9,265 nt of DNA from Patescibacteria group bacterium UBA1449. GTDB lineage: Bacteria; Patescibacteriota; Microgenomatia; UBA1400; UBA1449. Shown here one piece after another: positions 1 to 5,467 of the stretch (the first letter of the stretch is position 1; each line of letters begins with the position of its first letter). The notes under the pieces are model-generated. The model made no database searches, had not been told where the DNA came from, and was given only the letters and a program-made list of their open reading frames with translations. The DNA is taken from assembly GCA_002335355.1 (NCBI GenBank), contig DCTD01000113.1, positions 6,022 to 15,286 of the forward strand. Reading direction: 5' to 3'. The position numbers were made by a program, and so were the translations under genes.

Positions 1-39
1 ATTAAGGAAAAGATATTTGGGCTATAGTAATTATTTATT

Positions 40-372
40 ATGAATAATAACAGTTCAGGTTTAATCATTCTTTTTGTTGTCTTAGCTGTGTTAGTTGGAG
101 TGTTGTTTGTACTTGGGCAGAAGCGATCTGATGAGAAAATTGTAGCTCTTATGCCTTTGCCCACGTTTATGCCGGTCCCAACGCCATTGCCAACAGTGAC
201 TCCAACACCAACAGCTTCCCCTTCGACTGAGATAGAACTAGTTTTTGATAGTGGTGCTTCAGAAAGCGCTCAAGTAACTGACTTAGGTGAAACAGACACT
301 GATGCAAATATTCCCGTTGAAGATATCATTCTTGAACCAACAATTACTGAGGAGACTAACGGTGTTGAGTGA
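40..372 (+). CDS. Small single-pass membrane protein with Pro/Thr-rich stalk, function unknown
   Basis: I do not recognise this 110-residue protein as a named family. Residues 7-26 form one strongly hydrophobic helix after a short polar N-terminus. Residues 38-62 are a Pro/Thr-rich run with alternating TP, PLP and PTP units, and the rest (about 64-110) is acidic and low in complexity. This suggests a membrane-anchored protein with a disordered stalk and tail, probably outside the membrane (inference; the positive-inside residues after the helix leave topology open). ATG at 40 is the first start after in-frame stops at 25-30. No Shine-Dalgarno sequence sits at the right distance. A TATAGT box at 23-28 lies only about 12 bases before the ATG, so the mRNA could be almost leaderless, or the gene could follow an upstream gene outside the window. 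It is the only gene here ending in TGA. Confidence 0.6.
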   Translation: MNNNSSGLIILFVVLAVLVGVLFVLGQKRSDEKIVALMPLPTFMPVPTPLPTVTPTPTASPSTEIELVFDSGASESAQVTDLGETDTDANIPVEDIILEPTITEETNGVE

Positions 373-402
373 GTAGTCTTAGCTTTTTAAGCGAATATTG
401 AG

Positions 403-473
403 TCGGAGAGGAGAGAATCGAACTCTCGCCGCACGCACCCCATGCGCACATCCTACCACTGGACCACTCTCCG
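403..473 (-). tRNA. tRNA-Pro, anticodon GGG
   Basis: Read on the minus strand, the sequence folds into a full cloverleaf of 71 bases including the discriminator. The 7-bp acceptor stem is perfect (CGGAGAG with CTCTCCG) and begins with C1-G72, typical of tRNA-Pro. The D-arm is 4 bp with one G-U pair and a 7-base loop containing GG. The anticodon loop is ATGGGGT, giving anticodon GGG (plus-strand 439-441) with G37. The variable loop has 4 bases. The T-arm is 5 bp with a TTCGATT loop. The discriminator is A. The next bases are C-T rather than CCA, so CCA must be added after transcription. The two outer anticodon-stem pairs are U-G and G-U wobbles, a slightly weak stem. The tRNA decodes CCC and CCU proline codons. 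Confidence 0.95.
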
Positions 474-528
474 TTTTATAAAGCAGAACCACTTTTTAAT
501 GTGTGGTACTATATGCAAACAGCCACTT

Positions 529-534
529 ATTATA
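529..534 (-). promoter_or_regulatory. Probable -10 box of the tRNA-Pro promoter
   Basis: The minus strand reads exactly TATAAT here, preceded by TTAGGG. It lies about 55 bases upstream of the mature tRNA 5' end, which would leave a leader of roughly 50 bases for RNase P to remove. No good -35 match is present at 16-18 bases (the best there is GTCATT-like), so the call rests on the perfect -10 and its position. Confidence 0.45.
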
Positions 535-641
535 CCCTAATTTTATAAGTTAATGACATGAGATTGTAAGGTAGAAATATGCTTGATACTTATTTAAAAA
601 TGTGCTTGAATAAGGCTGTAAAGTAACCCATAACTAAAGAT

Positions 642-650
642 AAAAGGAGG
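642..650 (+). promoter_or_regulatory. recA ribosome binding site
   Basis: AAAAGGAGG, an almost complete anti-16S match, ends 4 bases before the ATG at 655. It fixes the recA start and is the strongest Shine-Dalgarno sequence in the window. Upstream, 480-640 is AT-rich with only weak promoter-like hexamers (for example TTGAAT at 606-611 with CATAAC at 629-634). I saw no convincing LexA-type operator. Confidence 0.8.
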
Positions 651-654
651 ATGT

Positions 655-1749
655 ATGGCTAGACCTAAATTACAAACACAAGAGATGGTAGTAGTCCCGT
701 CAGCAGATAATCAAAAAGCGCAACGTCTGGAGGCAGTAAAAATTGCCATGCAGCAGATTGAAAAACAATACGGAAAAGGCTCAATTATGACTTTAGGCCA
801 GGATAACCGAATGCTGAATTTAGATGTTATTCCCACCGGCTCAATTGCCGCAGACTTAGCTTTAGGTGTTGGTGGTTTACCAAAAGGGAGAATTGTTGAA
901 ATCTTCGGGCCGGAAGCTTCCGGTAAAACGACTGTCTGTTTACACGTGATTGCTGAAGCTCAAAAACGGGGCATGACTGCAGCATTTATTGATGCAGAAC
1001 ATGCTTTAGATCCGATTAGAGCTGAAAGTATTGGCGTTAACTTAGAAGAACTAATCATATCTCAACCGGATACCGGTGAACAGGCACTTGAGATTGTCGA
1101 AACGCTGATCCGTTCCGGAGGGGTTGATGTTGTCGTCGTTGACTCAGTAGCAGCCTTGGTTCCACGGGCAGAAATTGAAGGTGAAATGGGTGATGCTGTC
1201 ATGGGTATGCAAGCTCGGTTGATGTCCCAGGCAATGCGCAAACTAACTGGTGCTATCCAAAAAAGTAACACCTTAGTAATCTTTACTAACCAAATTCGGA
1301 TGAAGATTGGGGTTATGTTTGGTAACCCTGAAACTACTCCAGGCGGTCAAGCCTTGAAGTTTTACTCTTCTGTCCGGCTTGATACCCGTAAGACAGGGAA
1401 CATCACTGAGGGTGATACCGTTATTGGTTCACGTCACCGGATTAAGGTGGTTAAAAACAAAGTCGCACCGCCTTTCAAGATTGCCGAGTTTGATGTTATG
1501 AATGAGGGTGGAATCTCAAAAGCAGCTGGTCTTCTCGATGTTGCGGTAGAACTGGATGTCATCCAGAAGTCAGGAGCATTCTTTAAATACAACGATCAAG
1601 TGCTTGGCCAAGGCCGGGAAGCGGTGAAAGCAGCTTTAAACGAAAATGAGCAGTTAATGAATGAAGTGGAAACCAAAATTCGGGATGCAGTTAAAAAAGG
1701 TAGGGAAGTACCGGTAGAGGTCGGTGAAAACAGTGATGGAGAAGAGTAA
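655..1749 (+). CDS. recA: RecA recombinase
   Basis: RecA is an ATP-dependent recombinase that forms filaments on single-stranded DNA, drives strand exchange in recombinational repair, and in many bacteria triggers LexA self-cleavage. The 364-residue protein is full length for the family. The N-terminal polymerisation helix contains [12 protein letters not shown] (34-45). Walker A is GPEASGKT at 85-92. The [10 protein letters not shown] segment is at 111-120. Walker B is VVVVDS at 159-164. Loop L1 (EIEGEMGD, 173-180) leads into a conserved helix, and DNA-binding loop L2 spans about 210-231 with the FTNQIR and PGG motifs. The C-terminus ends in a short acidic tail. About 27 residues precede the usual core start, longer than in Bacillus or E. 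coli RecA. The start at 655 is set by a strong ribosome binding site. The 3' end overlaps recX, implying an operon. Confidence 0.98.
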   Translation: MARPKLQTQEMVVVPSADNQKAQRLEAVKIAMQQIEKQYGKGSIMTLGQDNRMLNLDVIPTGSIAADLALGVGGLPKGRIVEIFGPEASGKTTVCLHVIAEAQKRGMTAAFIDAEHALDPIRAESIGVNLEELIISQPDTGEQALEIVETLIRSGGVDVVVVDSVAALVPRAEIEGEMGDAVMGMQARLMSQAMRKLTGAIQKSNTLVIFTNQIRMKIGVMFGNPETTPGGQALKFYSSVRLDTRKTGNITEGDTVIGSRHRIKVVKNKVAPPFKIAEFDVMNEGGISKAAGLLDVAVELDVIQKSGAFFKYNDQVLGQGREAVKAALNENEQLMNEVETKIRDAVKKGREVPVEVGENSDGEE

Positions 1750-2452
1750 AATCACACAACTGACGTTTCAGAAGAATGTTAATCGAGTTTCAGTCTTTAT
1801 TGATGGAGTGTTTGCCTTTGGGTTATCAACAGAGATAGCTCTAAAGGCAAACCTCCATACTAATCAGGAGCTAACACTGCCCCAGATTGAGAAACTTCTT
1901 ACTGACTCCCTAGCTTATGAACTGTATCAAAAAAGTCTAGAGCGGATTGCAGCCCGACCTCGTTCAATACAAGAAGTTAGACAGTATCTTAGGCAACGGC
2001 TGTATATATTAAAAGATAAGTATCTGGGGTCTTCATATCTAGTTCAATTAAGTAAAGTTTTTGAAAACACTGATACTTTAATTAAACAAATCATTGAAAA
2101 ACTAGAAAAAAATCAGTTTTTAAACGATGAACAATTTGCTTGCTGGTGGATTGAACAACGAGTAGCATTTAAGCCCCGAGGTAAGTACGCTCTTTCTGCA
2201 GAGTTACGGAAGAAAGGTATTGATAAAAAAGTGCTTGAGCAAGTTTTTGAGACTTCATCTGTCTTAACTCCAAAAAAGAACCAAGAACTGATTGAAAAAG
2301 TACTTCAAAAAGCCTGGAGGTCTATAAAACACCGTGGTTATGATAAAAATAAAGCAAAAGAAGTACTATACCGACGTTTGTTATCAAAAGGTTTTACCTG
2401 GGATGAGATTAAGCCTCAAATTGACGAATTTATTTCTAAGCAGTACAATTAA
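1736..2452 (+). CDS. recX: RecX family regulator of RecA
   Basis: RecX proteins bind RecA filaments and modulate, usually restrain, RecA activity. The 238-residue protein has the long Gram-positive type of layout. An N-terminal beta segment with [11 protein letters not shown] (21-31) is followed by tandem three-helix RecX repeats. The first carries [16 protein letters not shown] (70-85). The second carries [14 protein letters not shown] (129-142), [18 protein letters not shown] (146-163) and the C-terminal [21 protein letters not shown] (200-220). Residues about 91-115 look like an extra stretch between the first repeat and the next helix. The ATG at 1736 aligns best with family N-termini and overlaps recA by 14 bases. 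GTG codons at 1724 and 1733 are in-frame alternatives. No strong ribosome binding site is visible, so translational coupling to recA is likely. Confidence 0.9.
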   Translation: MEKSKITQLTFQKNVNRVSVFIDGVFAFGLSTEIALKANLHTNQELTLPQIEKLLTDSLAYELYQKSLERIAARPRSIQEVRQYLRQRLYILKDKYLGSSYLVQLSKVFENTDTLIKQIIEKLEKNQFLNDEQFACWWIEQRVAFKPRGKYALSAELRKKGIDKKVLEQVFETSSVLTPKKNQELIEKVLQKAWRSIKHRGYDKNKAKEVLYRRLLSKGFTWDEIKPQIDEFISKQYN

Positions 2453-2559
2453 CGCACTAAAGAAACATGGAATTATTAGAGGTCTTGGTGACAATATGAA
2501 TGTATCTTATCATTTAGCACTATTGGCGTTATTTCCTAGTACGCGACAAACCCTCTTTT

Positions 2560-2602
2560 TAACGCCCACCGTGTAGGTTGGGTTATCTTTCCTGTTTCTT
2601 TT
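2560..2602 (+). terminator. Possible weak terminator after recA-recX
   Basis: An imperfect hairpin at 2560-2585 pairs TAAC with GTTA, CC with GG and ACC with GGT, with one bulged G, one C/T mismatch and a GTGTA loop. A pyrimidine-rich tract follows at 2586-2602 with 11 T in 17 bases, but no unbroken U run. It lies about 110 bases past the recX stop. It is the only terminator-like element I found between recX and rny, and it is imperfect. Confidence 0.3.
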
Positions 2603-2612
2603 AGTACATTGA

Positions 2613-2699
2613 TTACTCTGTCTTTGTTTAGAGCAGAATACTACGGCTCATGATCTTAGCTGTAACGGCGATGATCAGTACAAAAGACAAAGTGAGTAA
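2613..2699 (+). ncRNA. Candidate structured RNA or rny leader element
   Basis: In the 291-base gap between recX and rny, TTACTC (2613-2618) and TGTCTTT (2619-2625) pair with GAGTAA (2694-2699) and AAAGACA (2683-2689). A 4-base bulge lies at 2690-2693, and G-T at 2626-2627 can pair with A-C at 2680-2681. The enclosed 52 bases can form two smaller hairpins, GAGC/GCTC (2631-2634 with 2646-2649) and TGATC/GATCA (2651-2655 with 2673-2677), giving a branched fold. No RNA family was recognised. It could be the 5' leader of rny, a small RNA, or chance pairing. The rest of 2453-2743 holds no convincing gene. A TTGGTG/TATCAT promoter-like pair is at 2485-2490/2508-2513 (17-base spacer), and a TATTAT -10-like box is at 2710-2715. 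Confidence 0.3.
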
Positions 2700-2743
2700 C
2701 TGTTATGAATATTATGCATTGCTTCTTATGACGCACATGTCTA

Positions 2744-4342
2744 ATGGGTAACCAGCTGACATCGGCTTTAGCAAGAAGAATGAATATGTCGTTTTTACAA
2801 AGATTAACAGCGATATTCGGCAATGGTCAGCCGGTCGTTGTACCACCACAATCAAAACAAGTGGTGAAAATGCCTGAGCCCAAGAAACCTAGTCATGATG
2901 GGGAAAAAATGGTCTCAGGTAGAGATAAACACTTAGCCAAACAGTATTTGTTAGAAGCTCAGGCAAAAGCCCGGGAAATCATTATTGAAGCTAAAGACGA
3001 AGCCTTTAAGATTAGACAAAAGGTTGAAGAAGAGATTCAGGCTCGTCGAAAGGAAGTTGAATCCTTACAGCAAAACCTGTATCAAACGCAAGCTGAAGTT
3101 GACCGCAAATTGGGTAGGTTAGAAGAACGGGAGCGGACTCAGGAAAAACTACAGCAGCAACTGGAAAGTAAGTTTGCTGAAGTCGAAAAGATTAAACTGG
3201 AACAGGTTGAAAAATTAGAAAGGGTTGCCTCACTAACCCGTGAAGAAGCCCGAACTCTAATTCTTGAAGCTACAGAAAAGAAACTGAAAAATGAAGTTGG
3301 CCGACTTATTAAAGAAGCTGAGGACGAAGCTCGGGAAAAATCAGAGGTCAAAGCCCGGGAAATCTTGGTTGATACCATGCGTCATGGAGCTACCGATTAT
3401 GTTGCCGAGTACACTGTTTCAGTTGTCAAGATTGAAGACGAAGAAATTAAAGGTAGGGTAATCGGTCGTGAGGGACGAAATATCCGAAACTTTGAACAAA
3501 TTACCGGAGTAGATGTTGATCTTGATGAGGAGGGAGTTATCCGTCTTTCCTGTTTTGATCCTGTCCGACGGGAAATTGCCCGGGTTTCGTTGGAAACCTT
3601 GATTCGTGATGGCCGGATTCAGCCTGCCAGAATTGAAGAGGTGGTTACCAGAACTAAACGGGATATTGAACGGATTATGTATAAGGCTGGAGAAGATCTC
3701 TGTCATCGGGTCAAAGTCTATAACTTACCCCAACCAATTATTGAAATGTTGGGCAGATTTAAGTACCGGTACTCGTATGGGCAGAACATGATTAGCCATA
3801 CTCTGGAAGAGACCAAGATCGGTATTGCCTTAGCACAGGAAACTGGAGCAAATGTGAACATTGTCCGGCTTGGGTGTTTACTTCATGATATCGGTAAAGT
3901 AATTACTGACGAAGAGGGTACTCATGTTCAAGTTGAAGTTGAGTTTCTTAAGAAACATAACATCCCTCAAGCCGTTATCGATACTGTGGCCCAACATCAC
4001 GAAGATGAAGAATTTTCATCGGTTGAATCAATGCTAGTTTATGTGGCCGATGCTATCTCTGGTGCTCGTCCAGGAGCTCGATATGAAGACTATGAGGGGT
4101 ATGTGAAACGGATGCACGAACTGGAAGAAGCGGCCAAAGCCTTTGATGGGGTGAAAGAAGCCTTTGCCATTCAAGCTGGCCGTGAGGTTAGAGTCATCGT
4201 TGATCCTGAAGCAAGAGATGACGCTGCCAGCTATAAACTAGCTGTTGATGTGCGCGATAAGATCAAAAAAGAATTAACGTACCCCGGCTCTGTTAAAGTA
4301 ACCGTTATCAGAGAAATTCGGCGTTCAGAGGTAGCTAACTAA
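2744..4342 (+). CDS. rny: Ribonuclease Y (KH-HD endoribonuclease)
   Basis: RNase Y is an endoribonuclease that starts mRNA decay in many bacteria lacking RNase E. The product is 532 residues. Residues about 61-205 form a long charged coiled coil. The KH RNA-binding domain has GRVIGREGRNIR at 237-248. The HD phosphohydrolase domain has H352, the HD pair in CLLHDIGK (H381, D382), HH at 418-419 and D436 in VYVADAISGARPGARYE. The C-terminal region ends with PGSVKVTVIRE. The usual N-terminal transmembrane helix is missing. Only a short amphipathic stretch, SFLQRLTAIFG (16-26), and a proline/lysine linker precede the coiled coil. ATG 2744 is the first start after an in-frame TGA at 2729. ATG at 2780 or 2786 are alternatives, and none has a good ribosome binding site. 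It is transcribed in the same direction as recA-recX but about 290 bases away. Confidence 0.95.
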   Translation: MGNQLTSALARRMNMSFLQRLTAIFGNGQPVVVPPQSKQVVKMPEPKKPSHDGEKMVSGRDKHLAKQYLLEAQAKAREIIIEAKDEAFKIRQKVEEEIQARRKEVESLQQNLYQTQAEVDRKLGRLEERERTQEKLQQQLESKFAEVEKIKLEQVEKLERVASLTREEARTLILEATEKKLKNEVGRLIKEAEDEAREKSEVKAREILVDTMRHGATDYVAEYTVSVVKIEDEEIKGRVIGREGRNIRNFEQITGVDVDLDEEGVIRLSCFDPVRREIARVSLETLIRDGRIQPARIEEVVTRTKRDIERIMYKAGEDLCHRVKVYNLPQPIIEMLGRFKYRYSYGQNMISHTLEETKIGIALAQETGANVNIVRLGCLLHDIGKVITDEEGTHVQVEVEFLKKHNIPQAVIDTVAQHHEDEEFSSVESMLVYVADAISGARPGARYEDYEGYVKRMHELEEAAKAFDGVKEAFAIQAGREVRVIVDPEARDDAASYKLAVDVRDKIKKELTYPGSVKVTVIREIRRSEVAN

Positions 4343-4377
4343 AGCTGCCAATAAAGGGCTCAGTAGTGACAAAAATT

Positions 4378-4414
4378 TACAATTTCCTCTTGCATTCTTT
4401 GAGATGAAATTGTA
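4378..4414. repeat. Inverted repeat spanning the HU promoter
   Basis: TACAATTTC (4378-4386) and GAAATTGTA (4406-4414) are a perfect 9-bp inverted repeat. Inner CTC (4387-4389) can add 3 bp with GAG (4401-4403) across a 2-base bulge. The loop holds the -35 hexamer, and the right arm runs into the -10 hexamer of the candidate HU promoter. It could be an operator bound by a dimeric protein, or the 3'-end hairpin of the rny transcript, since it begins 36 bases after the rny stop and T-rich sequence follows. Confidence 0.45.
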
Positions 4415-4418
4415 TATT
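4390..4418 (+). promoter_or_regulatory. Probable sigma-70 type promoter for the HU gene
   Basis: TTGCAT (4390-4395) and TATATT (4413-4418) are separated by exactly 17 bases. The -10 matches the consensus at 5 of 6 positions; the -35 is weaker. Transcription would start near 4425, leaving a leader of about 107 bases. That leader can form a small CAAGC/GCTTG hairpin (4433-4447) and an AAGAAA/TTTCTT hairpin (4492-4507) just before the ribosome binding site. Confidence 0.5.
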
Positions 4419-4522
4419 CTTACTGTCTTATTCAAGCTTTGTGCTTGGCTGATCTGATTAATTACCATTTATCTTGAGGTATCTTAAGTATAAGAAAGAA
4501 GTTTCTTTATTTATTGATACAC

Positions 4523-4526
4523 GAGG
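4523..4526 (+). promoter_or_regulatory. Ribosome binding site of the HU gene
   Basis: GAGG lies 5 bases before the ATG at 4532. It favours this ATG over the in-frame TTG at 4514, which has no ribosome binding site and would add six residues not seen in HU proteins. Confidence 0.65.
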
Positions 4527-4531
4527 ACTCT

Positions 4532-4804
4532 ATGACAAAATCCCAAATCGTTGAGGTTGTTGCTAAACAAGCTAACTTGACTAAAAAAGCTGCACGCGAA
4601 GCTGTCGATGCTTTCTTAAACGAAATTATCCGCAAACTGCAAAAAGGTGAAAAGGTAGTTGTTTCCGGTTTTGGAACATTTAAAGTCACCAAAGTCAAAG
4701 ACAAGAAAGGCCGCAATCCTCAAACCGGGAGTGACTTAGTGATTAAAGGTCACCGGGCTGTTCGTTTCTTAGTCTCTAAGTCTTTAAAAAAGAGCGTTAA
4801 GTAA
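4532..4804 (+). CDS. HU family DNA-binding protein
   Basis: HU proteins are small basic dimers that bend DNA and organise the nucleoid. This one is 90 residues, the normal HU length. The N-terminal helices (MTKSQIVEVVAKQANLTKKA onward) form the dimer body. VVVSGFGTF (42-50) is the conserved beta turn. GRNPQTG (60-66) sits at the tip of the DNA-binding arm and includes the intercalating proline P63. The C-terminus is lysine-rich. The gene has its own likely promoter and a strong intrinsic terminator, so it is probably a single-gene transcript. IHF subunits share the fold, but length and arm sequence fit HU better. In a small genome this may be the only nucleoid protein of its type (inference). 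Confidence 0.95.
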   Translation: MTKSQIVEVVAKQANLTKKAAREAVDAFLNEIIRKLQKGEKVVVSGFGTFKVTKVKDKKGRNPQTGSDLVIKGHRAVRFLVSKSLKKSVK

Positions 4805-4827
4805 TTAGTTTATTTACTCTAACAGTC

Positions 4828-4861
4828 AAGTCCCCTTGTTATTATAAACAGGGGGACTTTT
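4828..4861 (+). terminator. Intrinsic terminator of the HU gene
   Basis: A 13-bp stem (4828-4840 with 4847-4859, one T-G wobble, including CCCC/GGGG) encloses a 6-base loop and runs into TTTT at 4858-4861. It starts 24 bases after the HU stop. It is the clearest terminator in the window. The U run is short and lies only on the plus-strand side. Confidence 0.85.
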
Positions 4862-4871
4862 GGTATTTGAG

Positions 4872-4900
4872 TTAAAACTAAGCCCACATATCAGTATAAA
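4872..4900 (+). promoter_or_regulatory. Possible promoter of the 92-aa gene / DUF167 unit
   Basis: TTAAAA (4872-4877) and TATAAA (4895-4900) are 17 bases apart, just downstream of the HU terminator. A start near 4907 would give a leader of about 40 bases. The -35 is only a 4-of-6 match. TTGACG at 4907-4912 looks like a -35 but has no -10 at the right distance. Confidence 0.4.
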
Positions 4901-4934
4901 AAGGCATTGACGTGGAATGGTATGATAAACCTGC

Positions 4935-4940
4935 AAGGAG
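4935..4940 (+). promoter_or_regulatory. Ribosome binding site of the 92-aa gene
   Basis: AAGGAG lies 5 bases before the ATG at 4946. It decides this start over the in-frame TTG at 4907, which would add 13 residues. Confidence 0.75.
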
Positions 4941-4945
4941 AAACT

Positions 4946-5224
4946 ATGAATAAATCGAAAGTACAAGCTGCAGCAGAAGTGACTCATTTACTGAAAACGA
5001 CTCGGAAAAAGCTGACGGTCAACCATAATCAAAACCAACAGCGTATCCTTTTTGATATGTTAGCAGCTATTGATAGTGCTTCATGTTTACTGGACCAAGC
5101 CTGGAAGATCAGTAAAAAACATCAGCTCGATGATGAAACAATGCGCAAAGACTTTGCTGATATGTTTGCTTATTTTGGCAAGATAAAAAGAGACATTAAA
5201 AAAACGAGTAAGTATTCTCATTAG
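4946..5224 (+). CDS. Hypothetical 92-residue helical protein
   Basis: I do not recognise the family. The protein is small and basic and appears wholly helical, with no signal peptide or membrane segment. Residues about 1-22 are a Lys/Ala-rich helix. A polar Asn/Gln stretch (NHNQNQQ) leads into a hydrophobic helix (ILFDMLAAIDSASCLLDQAWKI), and an acidic then basic C-terminal helix follows. It has one cysteine and no metal-binding or catalytic motif. The reading frame is supported by a good ribosome binding site, a likely promoter, and a stop only 2 bases before the next start. The two genes are probably co-translated. Its neighbour's family is itself poorly understood, so context does not give a function. 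Confidence 0.75.
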   Translation: MNKSKVQAAAEVTHLLKTTRKKLTVNHNQNQQRILFDMLAAIDSASCLLDQAWKISKKHQLDDETMRKDFADMFAYFGKIKRDIKKTSKYSH

Positions 5225-5226
5225 TC

Positions 5227-5448
5227 ATGAGAATCAGTGTTACTGTTATTCCTAAAGCTAGCCGGAACGTAGTTGAGGAAATAAACTCTGGTGTATATAA
5301 AGTCAAAACGACTGTAGCTGCTGAAAAAGGCAAAGCCAACGAGCGTGTCATTGAGCTTCTAGCTGAGTACTTTGCGGTTAAAAAATCAGCTGTGGAATTA
5401 ATTTCCGGAGAAATCCAACGGAAAAAGATATATGAAATCGAAACATAA
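5227..5448 (+). CDS. DUF167 / YggU family protein
   Basis: The 73-residue protein has the family hallmarks: an N-terminal strand ending in IPKASRN (8-14), a central VKTTVAAEKGKANERVIELLAEYF (26-49) with the signature GKAN (35-38), a VxLISGEIQRKK segment (56-67) and a short final strand. Homologues such as E. coli YggU are small alpha/beta proteins of about 75-100 residues whose biochemical role is not established. The typical PPxxGKAN is AAEKGKAN here, so both prolines are replaced. No ribosome binding site is visible, and the start lies 2 bases after the upstream stop, which points to translational coupling. It converges with valS, with 19 bases between stops. Confidence 0.88.
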   Translation: MRISVTVIPKASRNVVEEINSGVYKVKTTVAAEKGKANERVIELLAEYFAVKKSAVELISGEIQRKKIYEIET

Positions 5449-5467
5449 TGTCTGTACGGTAATCTGG

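Noticed and set aside
370..372. TGA read as glycine (as in Gracilibacteria/SR1)
   Set aside because: Reading through would add only six residues before a TAA, no conserved gene here has an internal TGA, and the other genes end in TAA or TAG.
381..396. GCTT/AAGC mini-hairpin between the first gene and the tRNA as a terminator
   Set aside because: It is a 4-bp stem with a 3-base loop and no downstream T run on either strand.
2334..2576. 80-codon ORF overlapping the end of recX
   Set aside because: Most of it is recX read in another frame, its composition is atypical and it has no ribosome binding site. Only its last 26 codons are considered, as a tentative leader ORF.
3139..3378. Minus-strand ORF inside rny, rich in Ser/Phe
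   Set aside because: It is the antisense shadow of the Glu/Lys-rich coiled coil. It has no start signals and no recognisable family.
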